Positions 31,539 through 43,536 are shown, counted from the stretch's first letter. The stretch: 64,000 nucleotides of DNA from Gordonia asplenii (GCF_012933505.1 NZ_JABBNB010000003.1:212867-276866), one strand, 5' to 3'. The notes: generated from the letters alone by a model not told the origin. Made by a program: numbers and translations.

Positions 31539-33182
31539 CTAACTCGCCGACCCCCGCGCGATCTCCCATACCGCCTCGATGAACGTGTCGATCTCTTCGG
31601 TCGTGTTGTAGAACGCGAAGGACGGCCGGACCGTCTGCTCCAGCCCCAGCCTGCGCAGGATGGGCTGTGCACAGTGATGGCCCGCGCGTACCGCGATCCC
31701 CTTGGTGTTCAACGCCTTTCCCACTTCGAGCGGCTCGTGGCCGGCGAGTACGAAGCTCAGCACGCTGGCTTTGTGCTCGGCGGTCCCGACGATGCGCACC
31801 CCCGGGATCTCTGCCAGCCGCGGCGTCGCGTAGCTGAGCAGGTGGTGCTCGTACTCCGCGATCCGCTCGATACCGAGATCGCTCACGTAACGCAGCGCCG
31901 CACCCAGTCCCACGGCGTCGGCGATATTGCCGGTGCCCGCCTCGAACTTGTTCGGCGGACCCTGGTAGATCGCCCGTTCGAGGGTGACGTCGGCGATCAT
32001 GTTTCCGCCGCCCTGCCAGGGCGGGGTCTCGGCAAGCGCCTCCGACGTCCCGTAGAGCACGCCGATGCCGGTGGGGCCGAAGATCTTGTGGCCGGAGAAC
32101 ACGAAGAAGTCGGCGCCGAGTTCCTGCACGTCGATGCCGATGTGCGGGATCGACTGCGCGCCGTCGATCAACACCCGGGCACCGTACCGGTGGCCGATCT
32201 CGACGATCTGTTTGACCGGGGTGACCGTGCCCAGTGCGTTGGACACATGCGTCGCCGACACCAGCTTGGTGCGCGGGCCGATGAGGCGTTCGAGCTCCGC
32301 GATGAGCACATTGCCGTGGTCGTCGACCGGTGCCACCTTGATGACCGCACCCGTCTGCTGGCTGATGAGCTGCCAGGGAACGATGTTCGCGTGATGTTCG
32401 AGGTGGGTGATGACGATCTCGTCGCCTTCGCGCAGGTGCTTGCGTCCCCATGACTGAGCCACCAGGTTGATCGCCTCGGTGGTGCCGCGGACGAAGATGA
32501 TCTCGTCGGACGACGCGGCGTTGATGAACTTCGCGGTGACGTCGCGCGCGTCCTCGTAGGCGTCGGTGGCGTGGGCGGCCAGTTCGTGCGCTGCCCGGTG
32601 AATGTTCGAGTTCTCGTGTTCGTAGAAGTAGGTGAGCCGGTCGATGACCCGCTGCGGCTTCTGCGTCGTGGCGGCGTTGTCGAACCAGATCAGCGGGCGG
32701 CCGTTGACTGTCTCGGACAGGATCGGAAAGTCGGCGCGCGCCGCGGCCACGTCGAACGGCTTCGACGAATCCGGTTGCGCGACATGCAGACTCGCCGGAA
32801 CCGTGTGCGTGGTCGCGGCGCGCTCGGGTTCGCTTCGCCCGAGGCCGGCGCCGTCGAGGAAGTAGAACTCGGGCTCGGCGGGAATGTCGAACGGCAGCGC
32901 CGGGGGGACCGTCGACGCCGGACTCGGCGGCGTCACCCGGCCCGCCGCCGGACTCGGAGCAGCCGGACTCGCCGGCGCGGCCGGGCTCGCCGACACGGGC
33001 GCGGTGGGGATCTGCGGTGCCCGCGGGTACGACGGTGCTCCCGATCGCGCCGTCGCAGCGGCGTAGAGCTGACCGGCCAGCGCCGCCAGTTCGGCGGTGC
33101 TCACCGGCAGCTCGCCGTCGGCGCCGGCCGATCGCAACTCGTGCGTCCCGGCAGGCACCGCTGGGGGCTCAGGAATAGTCAT
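31539..33182 (-). CDS. Encapsulin-associated cysteine desulfurase with N-terminal targeting extension
   Basis: PLP enzyme that takes sulfur from L-cysteine to form a protein persulfide. Residues about 142-547 are a complete SufS-like (group II) desulfurase: FDVAAARADFPIL entry, IWFDNAATTQKP, THLEHHANIVPW, DGAQSIPH, the PLP Lys366 in VFSGHKIFGPTG, and the catalytic Cys504 in VRAGHHCAQP. Residues 1-140 are an extension absent from ordinary SufS: a short helix STAELAALAGQLYAAA (28-43), an Ala/Pro/Ser-rich linker (49-97), and EPEFYFLD (103-110). This layout is that of cargo desulfurases loaded into family 2A encapsulins. The start overlaps the shell gene stop by 14 bp. Last gene before a 110-bp repeat. 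The cargo role is inferred from family and operon. Confidence 0.93.
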   Translation of the reverse strand: MTIPEPPAVPAGTHELRSAGADGELPVSTAELAALAGQLYAAATARSGAPSYPRAPQIPTAPVSASPAAPASPAAPSPAAGRVTPPSPASTVPPALPFDIPAEPEFYFLDGAGLGRSEPERAATTHTVPASLHVAQPDSSKPFDVAAARADFPILSETVNGRPLIWFDNAATTQKPQRVIDRLTYFYEHENSNIHRAAHELAAHATDAYEDARDVTAKFINAASSDEIIFVRGTTEAINLVAQSWGRKHLREGDEIVITHLEHHANIVPWQLISQQTGAVIKVAPVDDHGNVLIAELERLIGPRTKLVSATHVSNALGTVTPVKQIVEIGHRYGARVLIDGAQSIPHIGIDVQELGADFFVFSGHKIFGPTGIGVLYGTSEALAETPPWQGGGNMIADVTLERAIYQGPPNKFEAGTGNIADAVGLGAALRYVSDLGIERIAEYEHHLLSYATPRLAEIPGVRIVGTAEHKASVLSFVLAGHEPLEVGKALNTKGIAVRAGHHCAQPILRRLGLEQTVRPSFAFYNTTEEIDTFIEAVWEIARGSAS

Positions 33183-34098
33183 GGAAGTTGTCCACCGCGA
33201 CGTCGTCGAGGACGGCGAGCGAGTCGTCGGTCAGCGCGGCGAGCGAGGTGTAGAGCGTAACCAGATATGATGCCACGCCCGCCCGATCGATTCCGGAGAA
33301 GCGCACCGACAGACCGGGCGTCTGCCCCTCACCCTCGAGCCCGGGCTGAAACAGCCCGACGACGCCCTGCCGCTCGACGCCGGTTCGGATGAGGATGAAC
33401 TTGGTCGTCGCGTCGGTCACCTGAACCTTGTCGGACGGGATGATCGGAATGCCCCGCCAGGTCAGGAACTGTGAACCGAACAGGCTCACGGTGGCCGGTG
33501 GTACACCGCGGCGGGTGGCTTCGCGTCCGAAGGCGGCCACGCCCAGCGGGTGGGTGAGGAAGAAGCCGGGGGACTTCCACACCTTGGTGATCAGGCCGTC
33601 GAGATCGTCGGGTGTGGGCGGGCCGGTGAGCGTGGACACTCGCTGTTCGGGAACCGCCTGGGCGAGCAACCCGTACTCCGGATTGTTGATCAGCGCCGAC
33701 TCCTGATGCTCCTTGATCGTCTCGATGGTGAGCCGTAGCTGCTCGGCGACCTGGTTGTGCGGACTCGAATACAGATCGGCCACTCGGGTACGGACATCGA
33801 GAATGGTGGAGATCGGCCGAAGGGTGAACTCGCGGGGACTGGTCTCGTAGTCGACGAAGGTCTGCGGCAGATCGTCGTCGAGGCCGGCCTCGCCCTCGGC
33901 GACATGAATAGACACCTGGTCGGGGTTGACCACCCGGTTGACGCGGTAGATGCCGGCTTCCACCGGGACCCACTGCAGCAGGTCGAGCAGCCAGCGCGGC
34001 GTGATGCTCGGCAGCTGCGCGTTGGTCTTGGTGGCGTTCGCCAGTTGGCGGGCGGCGAGATCGCCGAGCGCCTGGGATTCGTTCAACGGGTCGGTCAT
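33169..34098 (-). CDS. Family 2A encapsulin nanocompartment shell protein
   Basis: HK97-fold shell protein that self-assembles into a roughly 24-nm icosahedral compartment. The 309-residue length and the sequence (MTDPLNESQALGDLAARQLA at the N terminus, then ITPRWLLDLLQWVPVEAGIY and RVNRV) match the SrpI / mycobacterial MMP-I (35-kDa antigen) group. An N-terminal arm of about 40 residues precedes the E-loop and P-domain segments, with FFLTHPLGVAAFGREATRRG and SLFGSQFLTWRGIPIIPSDK among the conserved blocks. The start was set at the ATG of MTDPLNES; the 65-residue upstream extension lies in the promoter. Transcribed with the cysteine desulfurase, which overlaps by 14 bp. No CRP-like nucleotide-binding insertion (family 2B) is visible. 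Confidence 0.93.
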   Translation of the reverse strand: MTDPLNESQALGDLAARQLANATKTNAQLPSITPRWLLDLLQWVPVEAGIYRVNRVVNPDQVSIHVAEGEAGLDDDLPQTFVDYETSPREFTLRPISTILDVRTRVADLYSSPHNQVAEQLRLTIETIKEHQESALINNPEYGLLAQAVPEQRVSTLTGPPTPDDLDGLITKVWKSPGFFLTHPLGVAAFGREATRRGVPPATVSLFGSQFLTWRGIPIIPSDKVQVTDATTKFILIRTGVERQGVVGLFQPGLEGEGQTPGLSVRFSGIDRAGVASYLVTLYTSLAALTDDSLAVLDDVAVDNFHDYS

Positions 34099-34170
34099 GT
34101 CACTCGCCTTCGGTTCGGGGGCCTGAACTCGCCTGACGCGCAACAGTAGCCCCGCGCGAACCCCGCGGCA

Positions 34171-34198
34171 GGGTTTCGCCGCGGCGTGATCGAAACCC
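34171..34198. promoter_or_regulatory. Inverted repeat upstream of the encapsulin operon
   Basis: GGGTTTCG (34171-34178) and CGAAACCC (34191-34198) form a perfect 8-bp inverted repeat with a 12-nt spacer, about 73 bp upstream of the encapsulin ATG and 74 bp upstream of the divergent thioester-domain gene. A second partial arm (CGAACCC, 34158-34164) flanks it. It could be an operator or an mRNA-leader hairpin. Confidence 0.4.
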
Positions 34199-34271
34199 CG
34201 CGATCGGGCCTTTTGCGCGGCCGTGGGCGCAAGGGTAGGCACGGGACCACGCGCCCGATAGATTGCCGCCC

Positions 34272-35402
34272 GTGAGGATCGCCAGCACCGCATCGACGCC
34301 GACTTCGACCGCTGTCCCGGGCAGCGAGCCCATGCCGCGGTTGATGCGCTACCGCGGCGGCACCTACTCCTCGACGATCCATCGGATCATCCTCGCCGAC
34401 GGCGCCGCGGCGCGTACCGATCTGGTCCGACTCAACCCGGGTGTGCGGGCCTACTCGCTGGACTTCGACGGCAAGGTCGCGGCGACGCCGGTGACCTACC
34501 GGGCCGCCGGCCCGGCGCATCCGCACGTCGCGAGTCTCGTCGCGGCGTCGTATCCGCGCGTCGACCTTGCGACGCTCACCGCTCGCGTCCGGGCGGCGGG
34601 CCACGCGATCGGCGCCGCCAACATCCGCGACGACGAAGCGATCGCCGCGACACAGGCGGCGATCTGGCACCTGACCAACGGTCTGCACCTGCATACGACG
34701 CCGCGCAACACGCCGGTGTCGGTGCGGGCGCGGGCGGGCGGCGACGCGGTCGCGGCGTTGCGCAGCTCGCACGGCATCACCCTCGATGCCGGCGTCGTCG
34801 AGGGGCGGCCGCTGAACGTCGACGTCGACTTCGCACATCGACCGGTCCTGGCATCGGTGTCGCTCGACCTCGACTCGTCGGGGCCGTCCGACGACCTGCG
34901 TCTGGAGCTGTTCAAAGCCACCGCGACCGGATGGGCGCCGGTGCGGGGCGTGCGCTACACGCCGACCGACGGCCCGCAGACGCTGCGTCTCCCGCCGCTG
35001 GCGACGGTCAGCGATTCGCGCCACGGGGTGAGTCAGGGCCATCGCCGTTACCGGGTGGCCGTCTCGTCGGCGAGTTCGGAGCCGCTGGCGGTATCGGTCA
35101 GCGGGCTGCGCTTCGGGCTGTCGGGGGAGTCGGCGTTCCGCAACGCGTCCAACGTCGTGGCGCTCTACGACTACCTGCTGGCCCGAGTCGGGCAGCGGCG
35201 CGCGACACCGGCGCACGACGCCGTCGTTCTCGTCGCCGACGGTGCACCCGGGCTGACCCCGCTGATCGCGGCGATTCCCGCCGCGGCGGGGATCGCCGGG
35301 GATTCACTCAGCGTGCGCGCAACCGGGTCGCCGCGGCGACCGCGCACGTCGCTGGGGACGCGCGCGCCCCGGTCGGGAGACGCGCGTCTGCCGTCGGTGT
35401 GA
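34272..35402 (+). CDS. Thioester-domain-like protein lacking the thioester Cys
   Basis: A 376-residue protein. Residues about 25-135 resemble the TQXA/Cys-Gln thioester domain of Gram-positive surface proteins: MRYRGGTYSSTIHRI, VRAYSLDFDG, and the conserved ATQAAIWHLTNGL (Gln128). In true thioester proteins the segment corresponding to AYSLD has Cys (AYCxx) that bonds to that Gln; here residue 62 is Ser (codon TCG), so an internal thioester should not form. Residues about 170-330 are beta-rich. The C-terminal tail is basic (SPRRPRTSLGTRAPRSGD). I see no signal peptide, membrane helix or LPXTG. Starts: GTG 34272 chosen; ATG 34332 is the alternative. Divergent from the encapsulin gene. Confidence 0.75.
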   Translation: MRIASTASTPTSTAVPGSEPMPRLMRYRGGTYSSTIHRIILADGAAARTDLVRLNPGVRAYSLDFDGKVAATPVTYRAAGPAHPHVASLVAASYPRVDLATLTARVRAAGHAIGAANIRDDEAIAATQAAIWHLTNGLHLHTTPRNTPVSVRARAGGDAVAALRSSHGITLDAGVVEGRPLNVDVDFAHRPVLASVSLDLDSSGPSDDLRLELFKATATGWAPVRGVRYTPTDGPQTLRLPPLATVSDSRHGVSQGHRRYRVAVSSASSEPLAVSVSGLRFGLSGESAFRNASNVVALYDYLLARVGQRRATPAHDAVVLVADGAPGLTPLIAAIPAAAGIAGDSLSVRATGSPRRPRTSLGTRAPRSGDARLPSV

Positions 35403-35431
35403 CCGATCGTGCTAGCGTCGAATACGTAGTT

Positions 35432-35590
<159 letters not shown>

Positions 35591-35651
35591 CAGAACTCTG
35601 GTTGCCGTTGTCCCTCGGTCCGCCACGGGGCAGGCAACGAAGGAGTTGAGG

Positions 35652-36274
35652 GTGTTTACCGGGATAGTCGAGGAGCGCGGCACCATCGTGGCGCGCGAAG
35701 ATCTTGCCGAGGCCGCGCGGTTCACCGTGCGCGGCCCATTGGTGACCAGTGATGCGAAGTTCGGCGATTCGATCGCTGTGAATGGCGTGTGCCTGACCGT
35801 CGTCGAACTCGACGACGGCGCGTTCACCGTCGACGTCATGGCCGAGACGCTGCGCCGCAGTTCGCTGTCCGACGCGCAGTCGGGCGCGGCGGTCAACCTC
35901 GAGCGCGCCATGCCCGCGGGTGGCCGGTTCGGCGGGCACATCGTGCAGGGGCACGTCGACGGCGTCGGCACGGTCGTCTCCATCGCACCGTCGGAGAACT
36001 GGACCGTCATCCGCATCGCCCTGCCGCAGACGCTGCGACGCTACGTGGTGGAGAAGGGGTCCATCACCGTCGACGGTGTGTCGCTGACCGTCTCGTCGGT
36101 CGGCGTCGACGACGGGCGCGACTGGTTCGAGATCTCGCTGATCCCGACGACGTTGTCGGAGACCACGCTGGGTAGTCTCAGCGACGGTGACATCGTCAAC
36201 CTGGAAACCGACGTCATTGCCAAATACGTGGAGCGCATCGCCGGTCCGCACGCGGCCAACAGCGCAGAAGGTAA

Positions 36275-36278
<4 letters not shown>
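35652..36278 (+). CDS. ribE: Riboflavin synthase alpha chain
   Basis: Dismutates two 6,7-dimethyl-8-ribityllumazine molecules to riboflavin. The 208-residue protein is a duplication of two lumazine-binding barrels: [12 protein letters not shown] and [12 protein letters not shown] in the first, then [14 protein letters not shown] and [14 protein letters not shown] in the second. The GTG start gives MFTGIVEE and has AAGGAG upstream. The stop overlaps the GTG of ribBA (GTGA). Confidence 0.96.
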
Positions 36279-38558
<2,280 letters not shown>

Positions 38559-38578
38559 TGTCGCGTAGGCTGTTCTGA

Positions 38579-40588
38579 GTGGCCGACCCGACGACATACC
38601 GCCCCGCTCCAGGGACGATTCCCACCGATCCGGGTGTGTACAAATTCCGCGATCAGCACGCACGCGTCATCTACGTCGGCAAGGCGAAGAATCTCCGGTC
38701 GCGGCTGACGTCGTACTTCGCCGACATCGCCTCGCTGCATCCGCGGACCCGGCAGATGGTCACCACCGCCGCATCGGTCGAGTGGACCGTCGTGGGCACC
38801 GAAGTCGAAGCGCTGCAACTGGAATACAACTGGATCAAGGAATTCGATCCGCGATTCAACGTCCGTTACCGCGACGACAAGACCTACCCGATGCTGGCGG
38901 TCACGCTCAACGAGAAGTACCCGCGGCTGTTCGTCTACCGTGGTCCGCGACGGCGCGGCGTGCGCTACTTCGGTCCGTATTCGCATGCCTGGGCGATCCG
39001 CGAGACGCTGGACCTGCTCACCCGGGTGTTTCCGGCGCGGACGTGCTCGGCGGGAGTCTTCAAGCGGCACAACCAGATCGGGCGTCCGTGCCTGCTCGGC
39101 TACATCGACAAATGCGCCGCACCGTGCGTCGGGCGGGTCACCGCCGAACAGCACCGCGACATCGTCGACGATTTCTGCGACTTCCTGGCCGGCCGCACCG
39201 ATCAGCTGATCCGCAATCTTGAGCGCGAAATGCATTCGGCCGCTGAGGAACTCGACTTCGAGCGGGCCGCCCGGCTGCGTGACGACATCACCGCGCTGCA
39301 GCGTGCGCTGGAGAAGCAGGCGGTGGTGCTCGGTGACGGTACCGACGCCGACGTCATCGCCTTCACCGGCGATCAGCTCGAAACGTCGGTGCAGGTGTTC
39401 CACGTGCGTGCCGGGCGCGTCGTCGGGCAGCGCGGCTGGGTGGTCGAACGTTCCGACGACGAATCGCGCAGCGAGGAGGTCGGGCAGTTCCTGACCCAGT
39501 TCTACGGGGCGCAGGTGGACATGGACGCGACCGTGCGGGTCGAGACCGGACACGTCGGCAATCAGGCGATACCCCGGGAAGTGCTGGTGCCGGAGCTGCC
39601 GCCGTGCCCGGCCGACGTCGCGCAGTGGCTGTCGGACCTGCGAGGCAGTCGCGTCGACCTGCGGGTGCCGCAGCGCGGCGACAAGAAGGCGCTCGCCGAG
39701 ACCGTCGAACGCAATGCCGGTGAGGCGCTCGCCCAGCACAAACTCAAGCGGGCCGGTGACCTCACCACCCGCTCGGCGGCACTCACCGAGATCCAGGAGG
39801 CACTGGCACTCGACCAGGCGCCGCTGCGCATCGAATGCGTCGACATCTCCCACGTGCAGGGCACCGACGTCGTCGCGTCGCTCGTGGTGTTCGAGGACGG
39901 GCTGCCGCGAAAATCCGACTATCGACACTATTCGATCCGGGAGGCGGCGGGCGACGGGCACTCCGACGACGTCGCGTCGATCGCCGAGGTGACCCGGCGG
40001 CGATTCCTGCGCCACCGCGCCGACGTCGACTCCGGTGCCGCCGATGCGTCGAGCGTCGATGCGAACAACGGCGGCGACCTGGCACCCGAGGCGGCGATCG
40101 ATCCGAAGACCGGCCGGCCACGCCGTTTCGCCTACCCGCCGAACCTGTTCGTCGTCGACGGCGGCGAGCCGCAGGTGCGCGCCGCCGCCGCCGTGCTCGA
40201 CGAATTGGGTATCACCGACGTCGCCGTGATCGGCATGGCCAAGCGGCTGGAAGAGATCTGGATTCCCGACGACGACGAGCCGGTAATCTTGCCACGGAGC
40301 AGTGAGGGACTGTTCCTGCTGCAGCGAGTCCGCGACGAAGCACACCGTTTCGCCATCACTTTTCATCGGAGCAAACGCAGCAAGCGGATGACCGAGTCGG
40401 TGCTCGACGGCGTGCGCGGCCTGGGCGCGAGCCGACGGTCCGCGCTGGTGGCGCACTTCGGATCGGTGGCGCGGCTGCGCGAGGCCTCGGTCGAGTCCAT
40501 TGCGGAGGTACCCGGCATCGGACTGGCGACGGCACAGGCGGTCAAGACCGCATTGGACAGCGAACAGAAGCAGGTGAAGGGCGCATGA
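38579..40588 (+). CDS. uvrC: Excinuclease ABC subunit C
   Basis: Makes the two incisions in nucleotide excision repair. The 669-residue protein has the N-terminal GIY-YIG nuclease ([33 protein letters not shown]), the UVR motif that binds UvrB ([20 protein letters not shown]), the RNase H-like C-terminal nuclease ([20 protein letters not shown], with its acidic residues) and a helix-hairpin-helix tail ([13 protein letters not shown], [12 protein letters not shown]). GTG start. A hydrophilic insertion near residue 480-510 ([16 protein letters not shown]) is not part of the core fold. rapZ overlaps the stop by 4 bp. Confidence 0.97.
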   Translation: MADPTTYRPAPGTIPTDPGVYKFRDQHARVIYVGKAKNLRSRLTSYFADIASLHPRTRQMVTTAASVEWTVVGTEVEALQLEYNWIKEFDPRFNVRYRDDKTYPMLAVTLNEKYPRLFVYRGPRRRGVRYFGPYSHAWAIRETLDLLTRVFPARTCSAGVFKRHNQIGRPCLLGYIDKCAAPCVGRVTAEQHRDIVDDFCDFLAGRTDQLIRNLEREMHSAAEELDFERAARLRDDITALQRALEKQAVVLGDGTDADVIAFTGDQLETSVQVFHVRAGRVVGQRGWVVERSDDESRSEEVGQFLTQFYGAQVDMDATVRVETGHVGNQAIPREVLVPELPPCPADVAQWLSDLRGSRVDLRVPQRGDKKALAETVERNAGEALAQHKLKRAGDLTTRSAALTEIQEALALDQAPLRIECVDISHVQGTDVVASLVVFEDGLPRKSDYRHYSIREAAGDGHSDDVASIAEVTRRRFLRHRADVDSGAADASSVDANNGGDLAPEAAIDPKTGRPRRFAYPPNLFVVDGGEPQVRAAAAVLDELGITDVAVIGMAKRLEEIWIPDDDEPVILPRSSEGLFLLQRVRDEAHRFAITFHRSKRSKRMTESVLDGVRGLGASRRSALVAHFGSVARLREASVESIAEVPGIGLATAQAVKTALDSEQKQVKGA

Positions 40589-41460
40589 GCGAGGACATGT
40601 CGGTGGTCTTCATCGCGGGGATGTCGGGTGCCGGCATGACCACCGCGGCGGACATCTTCGAAGACGCCGGTTGGTACGTCGCCGACAACGTGCCGGTCGG
40701 GCTCATCGGCACCATGGTCGATCTCGCGCGTGCCGGGCAGCCCAAGACGTCGCGGCTGGCGATGGTCGTACGCGGCACCGACGCCCAGGTCGGCGGTGAT
40801 CTGGTCGATCTGCGCGAGCGGCTCGACGCCAGCGGTGCGCAGACGTCGATGATCTTCCTCGACGCCAGCGACGACGTTCTGGTGCGCCGGTTCGAGCAGG
40901 TCCGCCGCCGCCACCCGCTGCAGGCCGACGACACGCTCGTCGACGGCATCGTCCGCGAACGCGACTACCTGGCCGGGGTGAAACTGCGCGCCGACCTCGT
41001 CGTCGACACCTCGACGCTGCCGGTGGCCAAGTTCCGCGAGATCATCGAGACCACCTATCCGTCGATCGGGCGGACCGGGTTGTCGGTGACCATCAAATCG
41101 TTCGGCTTCAAGTACGGGCTGCCGATCGACTCCGATCTCGTCGCCGACGTACGATTTCTGCCCAACCCCTATTGGATTCCCGAGCTGCGGGCGGACAATG
41201 GACTCGACGCACCGGTCCGCGACTACGTTCTCGGACAAGAAGGGGCGTCGCAGTTCATCGATCTGTACGTCGACCTGATCTCGCTGGTCGTCGACGGTTA
41301 CCTGCGAGAGGGTAAGCGCTATATGGCGGTCAGCGTCGGATGCACGGGCGGCAAACACCGCAGCGTCGCGATGGCAACGGAACTGGGCAGGCGGCTGTCG
41401 GATGCGGGCATCGCCGACGTCGACGTCCGGGTCAGCCACCGTGACCTGGGGCGCGAATGA
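40585..41460 (+). CDS. rapZ: RapZ/YvcJ-family nucleotide-binding protein with altered Walker A
   Basis: A 291-residue member of the RapZ family, an RNase adaptor in E. coli and a GTPase/ATPase of unclear role in actinobacteria. The P-loop reads [11 protein letters not shown]: position 18, normally Lys of GxxGxGK, is Met. The Rv1421 sequence I remember has Arg there, so the residue is variable in this lineage. The Walker B-like [20 protein letters not shown] segment and the C-terminal domain ([34 protein letters not shown]) are intact. Overlaps uvrC and yvcK by 4 bp each, as in mycobacteria. Confidence 0.92.
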   Translation: MSEDMSVVFIAGMSGAGMTTAADIFEDAGWYVADNVPVGLIGTMVDLARAGQPKTSRLAMVVRGTDAQVGGDLVDLRERLDASGAQTSMIFLDASDDVLVRRFEQVRRRHPLQADDTLVDGIVRERDYLAGVKLRADLVVDTSTLPVAKFREIIETTYPSIGRTGLSVTIKSFGFKYGLPIDSDLVADVRFLPNPYWIPELRADNGLDAPVRDYVLGQEGASQFIDLYVDLISLVVDGYLREGKRYMAVSVGCTGGKHRSVAMATELGRRLSDAGIADVDVRVSHRDLGRE

Positions 41461-42446
41461 CGGCCCAGCCCAAGATCGTCGCACTCGGTGGGGGACACGG
41501 TCTATATGCGACGCTGACCGCGATGCGCTACCTGTCCACCCGGGTGACCGCGGTGGTCACCGTCGCCGACGACGGCGGATCGTCGGGCCGGATCCGGGCC
41601 GAACTGGGTGCCATCCCGCCCGGCGATCTGCGCATGGCGCTGGCCGCGCTGGTGTCCGCGCCGGCCGCGTTGGAGGGTCTCGTCGACTCCGCGCAGCGGA
41701 CCCGGGTCACCATGTGGGCGCAGACCCTGCAGCATCGGTTCAGCGGTCACGGTGCGCTCGCCGGACACCCGGTGGGCAACCTGCTGCTCGCCGGGCTGGC
41801 CGAGGTGATGGGTGATCCGGTCGCCGCGCTCGACGAGTTGATGCGGTTGTTCAACGCCCATGGTCGGGTGCTGCCGATGGCGCGGGTACCGCTGATGATC
41901 GAGGCCGACGTGTCGGGGCTGGAATCCGATCCACGGATGAGTCGTGTCATCCAGGGCCAGGTGGCCGTCGCGACCACGCCGGGCAAGGTACGTCGGGTGC
42001 GCTTGGTCCCCAACGAACCGCCTGCCTGCGCAGATGCCCTGACGGCGATCGCCGAGGCCGATCTCATCACGCTGGGGCCGGGATCGTGGTTTTCCAGCGT
42101 GATTCCGCATGTCCTGGTGCCCGAGCAGTTACAAGCTCTGACCCGGTCATTAGCGCGACGAATGTTAATTGTTAATCTTGAGCCGGAGCTTGGTGAAACT
42201 ACAGGGTTTTCGTTAGAGCGACACCTGCATGTGTTACACGCACATGCGGACACTCTACGGATAGACGACGTCGTCGTCGACGAGCGCTCGGTGCCCATGG
42301 GCCGGGAGCGAGAACACGTCGAACGTGCCGCGGCGTTGTTCGGAGCGACACTTCGGATCGGGGACCTCGCGGTACCCGGAGCGAATGTGCACGATCCGCG
42401 CAAGGTCGCCGACGTCGTGTCGGCACTCGTGCAGTCTCCCCGCTGA
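41457..42446 (+). CDS. yvcK: YvcK/CofD-family gluconeogenesis factor
   Basis: A 329-residue protein of the CofD-like family that binds UDP-sugars and supports growth on gluconeogenic carbon and cell-wall synthesis. It has the nucleotide-binding [72 protein letters not shown] and the [20 protein letters not shown] block. Codons 225-260 contain five TTA leucine codons in a locally AT-rich segment (42129-42236), unlike the rest of the gene. ATG overlaps rapZ. whiA follows after a 100-bp gap. Confidence 0.95.
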   Translation: MTAQPKIVALGGGHGLYATLTAMRYLSTRVTAVVTVADDGGSSGRIRAELGAIPPGDLRMALAALVSAPAALEGLVDSAQRTRVTMWAQTLQHRFSGHGALAGHPVGNLLLAGLAEVMGDPVAALDELMRLFNAHGRVLPMARVPLMIEADVSGLESDPRMSRVIQGQVAVATTPGKVRRVRLVPNEPPACADALTAIAEADLITLGPGSWFSSVIPHVLVPEQLQALTRSLARRMLIVNLEPELGETTGFSLERHLHVLHAHADTLRIDDVVVDERSVPMGREREHVERAAALFGATLRIGDLAVPGANVHDPRKVADVVSALVQSPR

Positions 42447-42546
42447 GTACGGCTCCGGGAACGACACGCATGAGGTACGGGCGCCGGCCCGGGCGAGCAT
42501 CGGAGGGCGAATGACTACAGCAAGAGCAACAGGAGGGATGCCACCA

Positions 42547-43536
42547 GTGGCGATGACAGCAGCGGCCAAAGACGAGCTCAGTCGTCTGACGGTCACGACG
42601 ACGAGCGCGCGCAAAGCCGAGGTGTCGGCACTGCTGCGGTTCGCGGGCGGGCTGCACATCGTCGCCGGACGCGTCGTCATCGAGGCCGAAGTGGACATGG
42701 GCAGCGTCGCGCGCCGCCTGCGCCGGGAAATCCTCGACCTCTACGGCTACAGCTCCGACGTACACGTGCTGCGCAGCGGCGGACTGCGCAAGACCGCGCG
42801 CTACATCGTGCGGGTCACCAAGGACGGGGAAGCGCTCGCCCGCCAGACCGGACTGCTCGACATGCGCGGCCGACCGGTCCGCGGCCTGCCCGCCCACGTC
42901 GTCGGCGGTAGCATCGTCGACTCCGAAGCCGCCTGGCGCGGCGCCTTCCTCGCGCACGGATCGCTGACCGAGCCGGGCCGATCGTCGGCACTGGAGGTCA
43001 GCTGCCCCGGCCCCGAGGCCGCGCTCGCCCTCGTCGGCGCCGCCCGGCGCCTCGGCGTCGCGGCCAAAGCGCGCGAAGTCCGCGGCGCCGACCGGGTGGT
43101 CATCCGCGACGGCGACGCCATCGGCGCACTGCTCACCCGGATGGGTGCCCAAGACACGCGTCTGGTCTGGGAGGAACGACGCATGCGCCGCGAAGTCCGC
43201 GCGACGGCGAACCGGCTCGCCAACTTCGACGACGCTAACCTGCGCCGCTCCGCCCGCGCCGCCGTCGCCGCCGCGGCCCGCGTCGAACGCGCCCTGGAGA
43301 TCCTCGGCGACGAAGTGCCCGACCATCTCGTCGCGGCCGGTCATCTCCGGGTGACGCACCGCCAGGCCTCACTGGAAGAACTCGGCCAGCTTGCCGACCC
43401 GCCGATGACCAAAGACGCCGTCGCCGGCCGCATCCGCCGCCTGCTGTCCATGGCCGACAAGAAGGCCCGCACCGAAGGACTCCCCGACACCGAATCGGCT
43501 GTGACCGCGGAGTTGATGGAGGAAGAGGAGGAGTAG
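42547..43536 (+). CDS. whiA: WhiA sporulation/cell-division regulator
   Basis: DNA-binding protein with a degenerate LAGLIDADG homing-endonuclease-like N-terminal domain and a C-terminal helix-turn-helix. The 329-residue form (GTG at 42547, preceded by AGGAGGG) begins [19 protein letters not shown] 42511, 42538 and 42553 are alternative starts. HTH segment: [20 protein letters not shown], then [10 protein letters not shown] near the C terminus. The Glu-rich tail (MEEEEE) is short. Gene order uvrC-rapZ-yvcK-whiA is conserved. It activates division genes in Streptomyces; its role here is inferred from family. Confidence 0.94.
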   Translation: MAMTAAAKDELSRLTVTTTSARKAEVSALLRFAGGLHIVAGRVVIEAEVDMGSVARRLRREILDLYGYSSDVHVLRSGGLRKTARYIVRVTKDGEALARQTGLLDMRGRPVRGLPAHVVGGSIVDSEAAWRGAFLAHGSLTEPGRSSALEVSCPGPEAALALVGAARRLGVAAKAREVRGADRVVIRDGDAIGALLTRMGAQDTRLVWEERRMRREVRATANRLANFDDANLRRSARAAVAAAARVERALEILGDEVPDHLVAAGHLRVTHRQASLEELGQLADPPMTKDAVAGRIRRLLSMADKKARTEGLPDTESAVTAELMEEEEE

